A program made the position numbers and the translations under genes. The notes under the pieces were generated by a model. The model did no database searches and was not told the DNA's origin. It saw only the letters and a list, made by a program, of their open reading frames with translations. From an uncultured Myxococcales bacterium (GTDB taxonomy: Bacteria > Myxococcota_A > Bradymonadia > Bradymonadales > Bradymonadaceae), in assembly GCA_913058025.1 (NCBI GenBank), contig CAJXPN010000244.1, forward strand, positions 1 through 6,809: 6,809 nucleotides of DNA, written 5' to 3'. Position 1 is the stretch's first letter. Each line of letters opens with the position of its first letter. Of the stretch, positions 6,579-6,809 are shown in pieces.

Positions 6579-6592
6579 GTATGTTTTGTATG
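6558..6592. repeat. 35-bp near-perfect inverted repeat, candidate operator
   Basis: Left arm CATACAATCCATAC (6558-6571), spacer CAATCAA (6572-6578), right arm GTATGTTTTGTATG (6579-6592). The arms pair at 12 of 14 positions. Each arm contains the pentamer twice (CATAC on the left, GTATG on the right), so the site reads as two nested half-site pairs: an inner CATAC-N7-GTATG and an outer CATACAA-N21-TTGTATG. It is about 91 bp upstream of the rhodanese ATG, in the 248-nt gap between the MYXO-CTERM gene and the operon, and is strikingly AT-rich for this DNA. No T-run follows on either strand, so an operator is more likely than a terminator. The regulator is not in the window. Apart from this repeat, the candidate promoter and the rhodanese RBS, I see nothing assignable in 6468-6715. 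Confidence 0.6.
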
Positions 6593-6715
6593 AAAGCTGC
6601 ACATCGCGATGAATACTGGCCCCGAAGAGGTCGGAGTCGTCGACGCCGTGAGCGCGGGAGGTCTACGCGTCACGGGACCGCGGGTCGCGATGGCCCGAGG
6701 CCTCGCGCGAGCGGC

Positions 6716-6809
6716 TCATCGGCGCCCGCGCCGCGCCAGCCCGACGAGGCCGAGCAGCGCGAGCCAGGCGAGCGCCGGCGCGCGCGGACGCGCCGGCGCG
6801 GTGGAGCAG
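6716..6809 (-). CDS. 3' end of a MYXO-CTERM-type surface/exported protein
   Basis: Only the last 30 codons are inside the window, read from 6808 down to the TGA at 6718-6716. They start with Cys-Ser, then a short Pro/Ala/Arg segment (TAPARPRAP), a hydrophobic helix (ALAWLALLGLVGLA) and a basic end (RRGRR). Cys, then transmembrane helix, then Arg cluster at the very C-terminus is the MYXO-CTERM sorting-signal plan, described in myxobacteria and thought to be processed for attachment at the cell surface. The body of the protein lies beyond the right edge, so its function cannot be told. The gene points toward the rhodanese operon, 248 nt away. The frame has no start codon in the window, so ORF finders needing a start would miss it. 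Confidence 0.75.
   Translation of the reverse strand, partial: CSTAPARPRAPALAWLALLGLVGLARRGRR

Noticed and set aside
6696..6705. Palindrome CGAGGCCTCG downstream of the MYXO-CTERM gene as a terminator
   Set aside because: A perfect 10-bp palindrome leaves only three pairs once a loop is allowed, with no T-run; such words are common in GC-rich DNA.
6609..6809. Plus-strand frame from an ATG at 6609 open to the right edge (67 codons)
   Set aside because: No Shine-Dalgarno, no recognisable motif, Arg/Ala-rich after 30 codons, and it runs antisense to the MYXO-CTERM tail.

Overview
This is GC-rich DNA (AT-rich only in short intergenic patches) with long, strongly codon-biased genes. The organism is probably a myxobacterium or close relative (Myxococcota). 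The best clue is at the right edge: the minus strand encodes the tail of a protein with Cys-Ser, a hydrophobic helix and an Arg cluster before the stop, which is the MYXO-CTERM sorting-signal architecture. The other genes fit a Gram-negative predatory or saprophytic soil bacterium: a secreted pectinacetylesterase/Notum-like esterase, a lipoprotein rhodanese and a probable outer-membrane beta-barrel. The phylum is fairly secure; family or genus is not inferred.

Layout. Positions 1-1323 (+) and 1408-2772 (+) are two tandem paralogs. Each has an N-terminal BRCT domain fused to a long C-terminal part with irregular leucine-rich-repeat-like strands. The first copy is cut by the left edge, probably losing only about 15 codons. 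The copies are almost identical at both ends and more divergent between, which suggests recent gene conversion. Positions 2773-2889 are a spacer with a small GC hairpin, a 10-bp-spaced direct repeat (CGTTTAAG twice) and an inverted repeat. Positions 2890-4599 (+) encode a 569-residue exported esterase with a complete predicted Ser-Asp-His triad. It converges, with a 12-nt gap, on a minus-strand two-gene operon: 6467-5481 encodes a tandem-rhodanese putative lipoprotein, and 5484-4612 encodes a 290-residue exported, probably beta-barrel protein. These two overlap by the four bases GTGA, so they are probably translationally coupled. Upstream of this operon (6468-6715) lies an AT-rich stretch with a 35-bp near-perfect inverted repeat (6558-6592), a candidate operator. 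From 6716 to the right edge is the 3' end of the MYXO-CTERM gene, also on the minus strand.

How the genes work together. The rhodanese and the barrel protein are the only pair tied by sequence (overlap, shared upstream region); both are predicted to sit in the envelope, so a joint role in sulfur or redox chemistry at the outer membrane is possible but is inference. The BRCT-LRR paralogs look like members of an expanded lineage family of unknown function. The esterase appears to be its own transcription unit. I found no tRNA, rRNA, CRISPR array, transposase or phage gene. The most unusual items are the BRCT-LRR tandem pair and the palindrome upstream of the rhodanese operon; nothing here proves a new multi-gene system.
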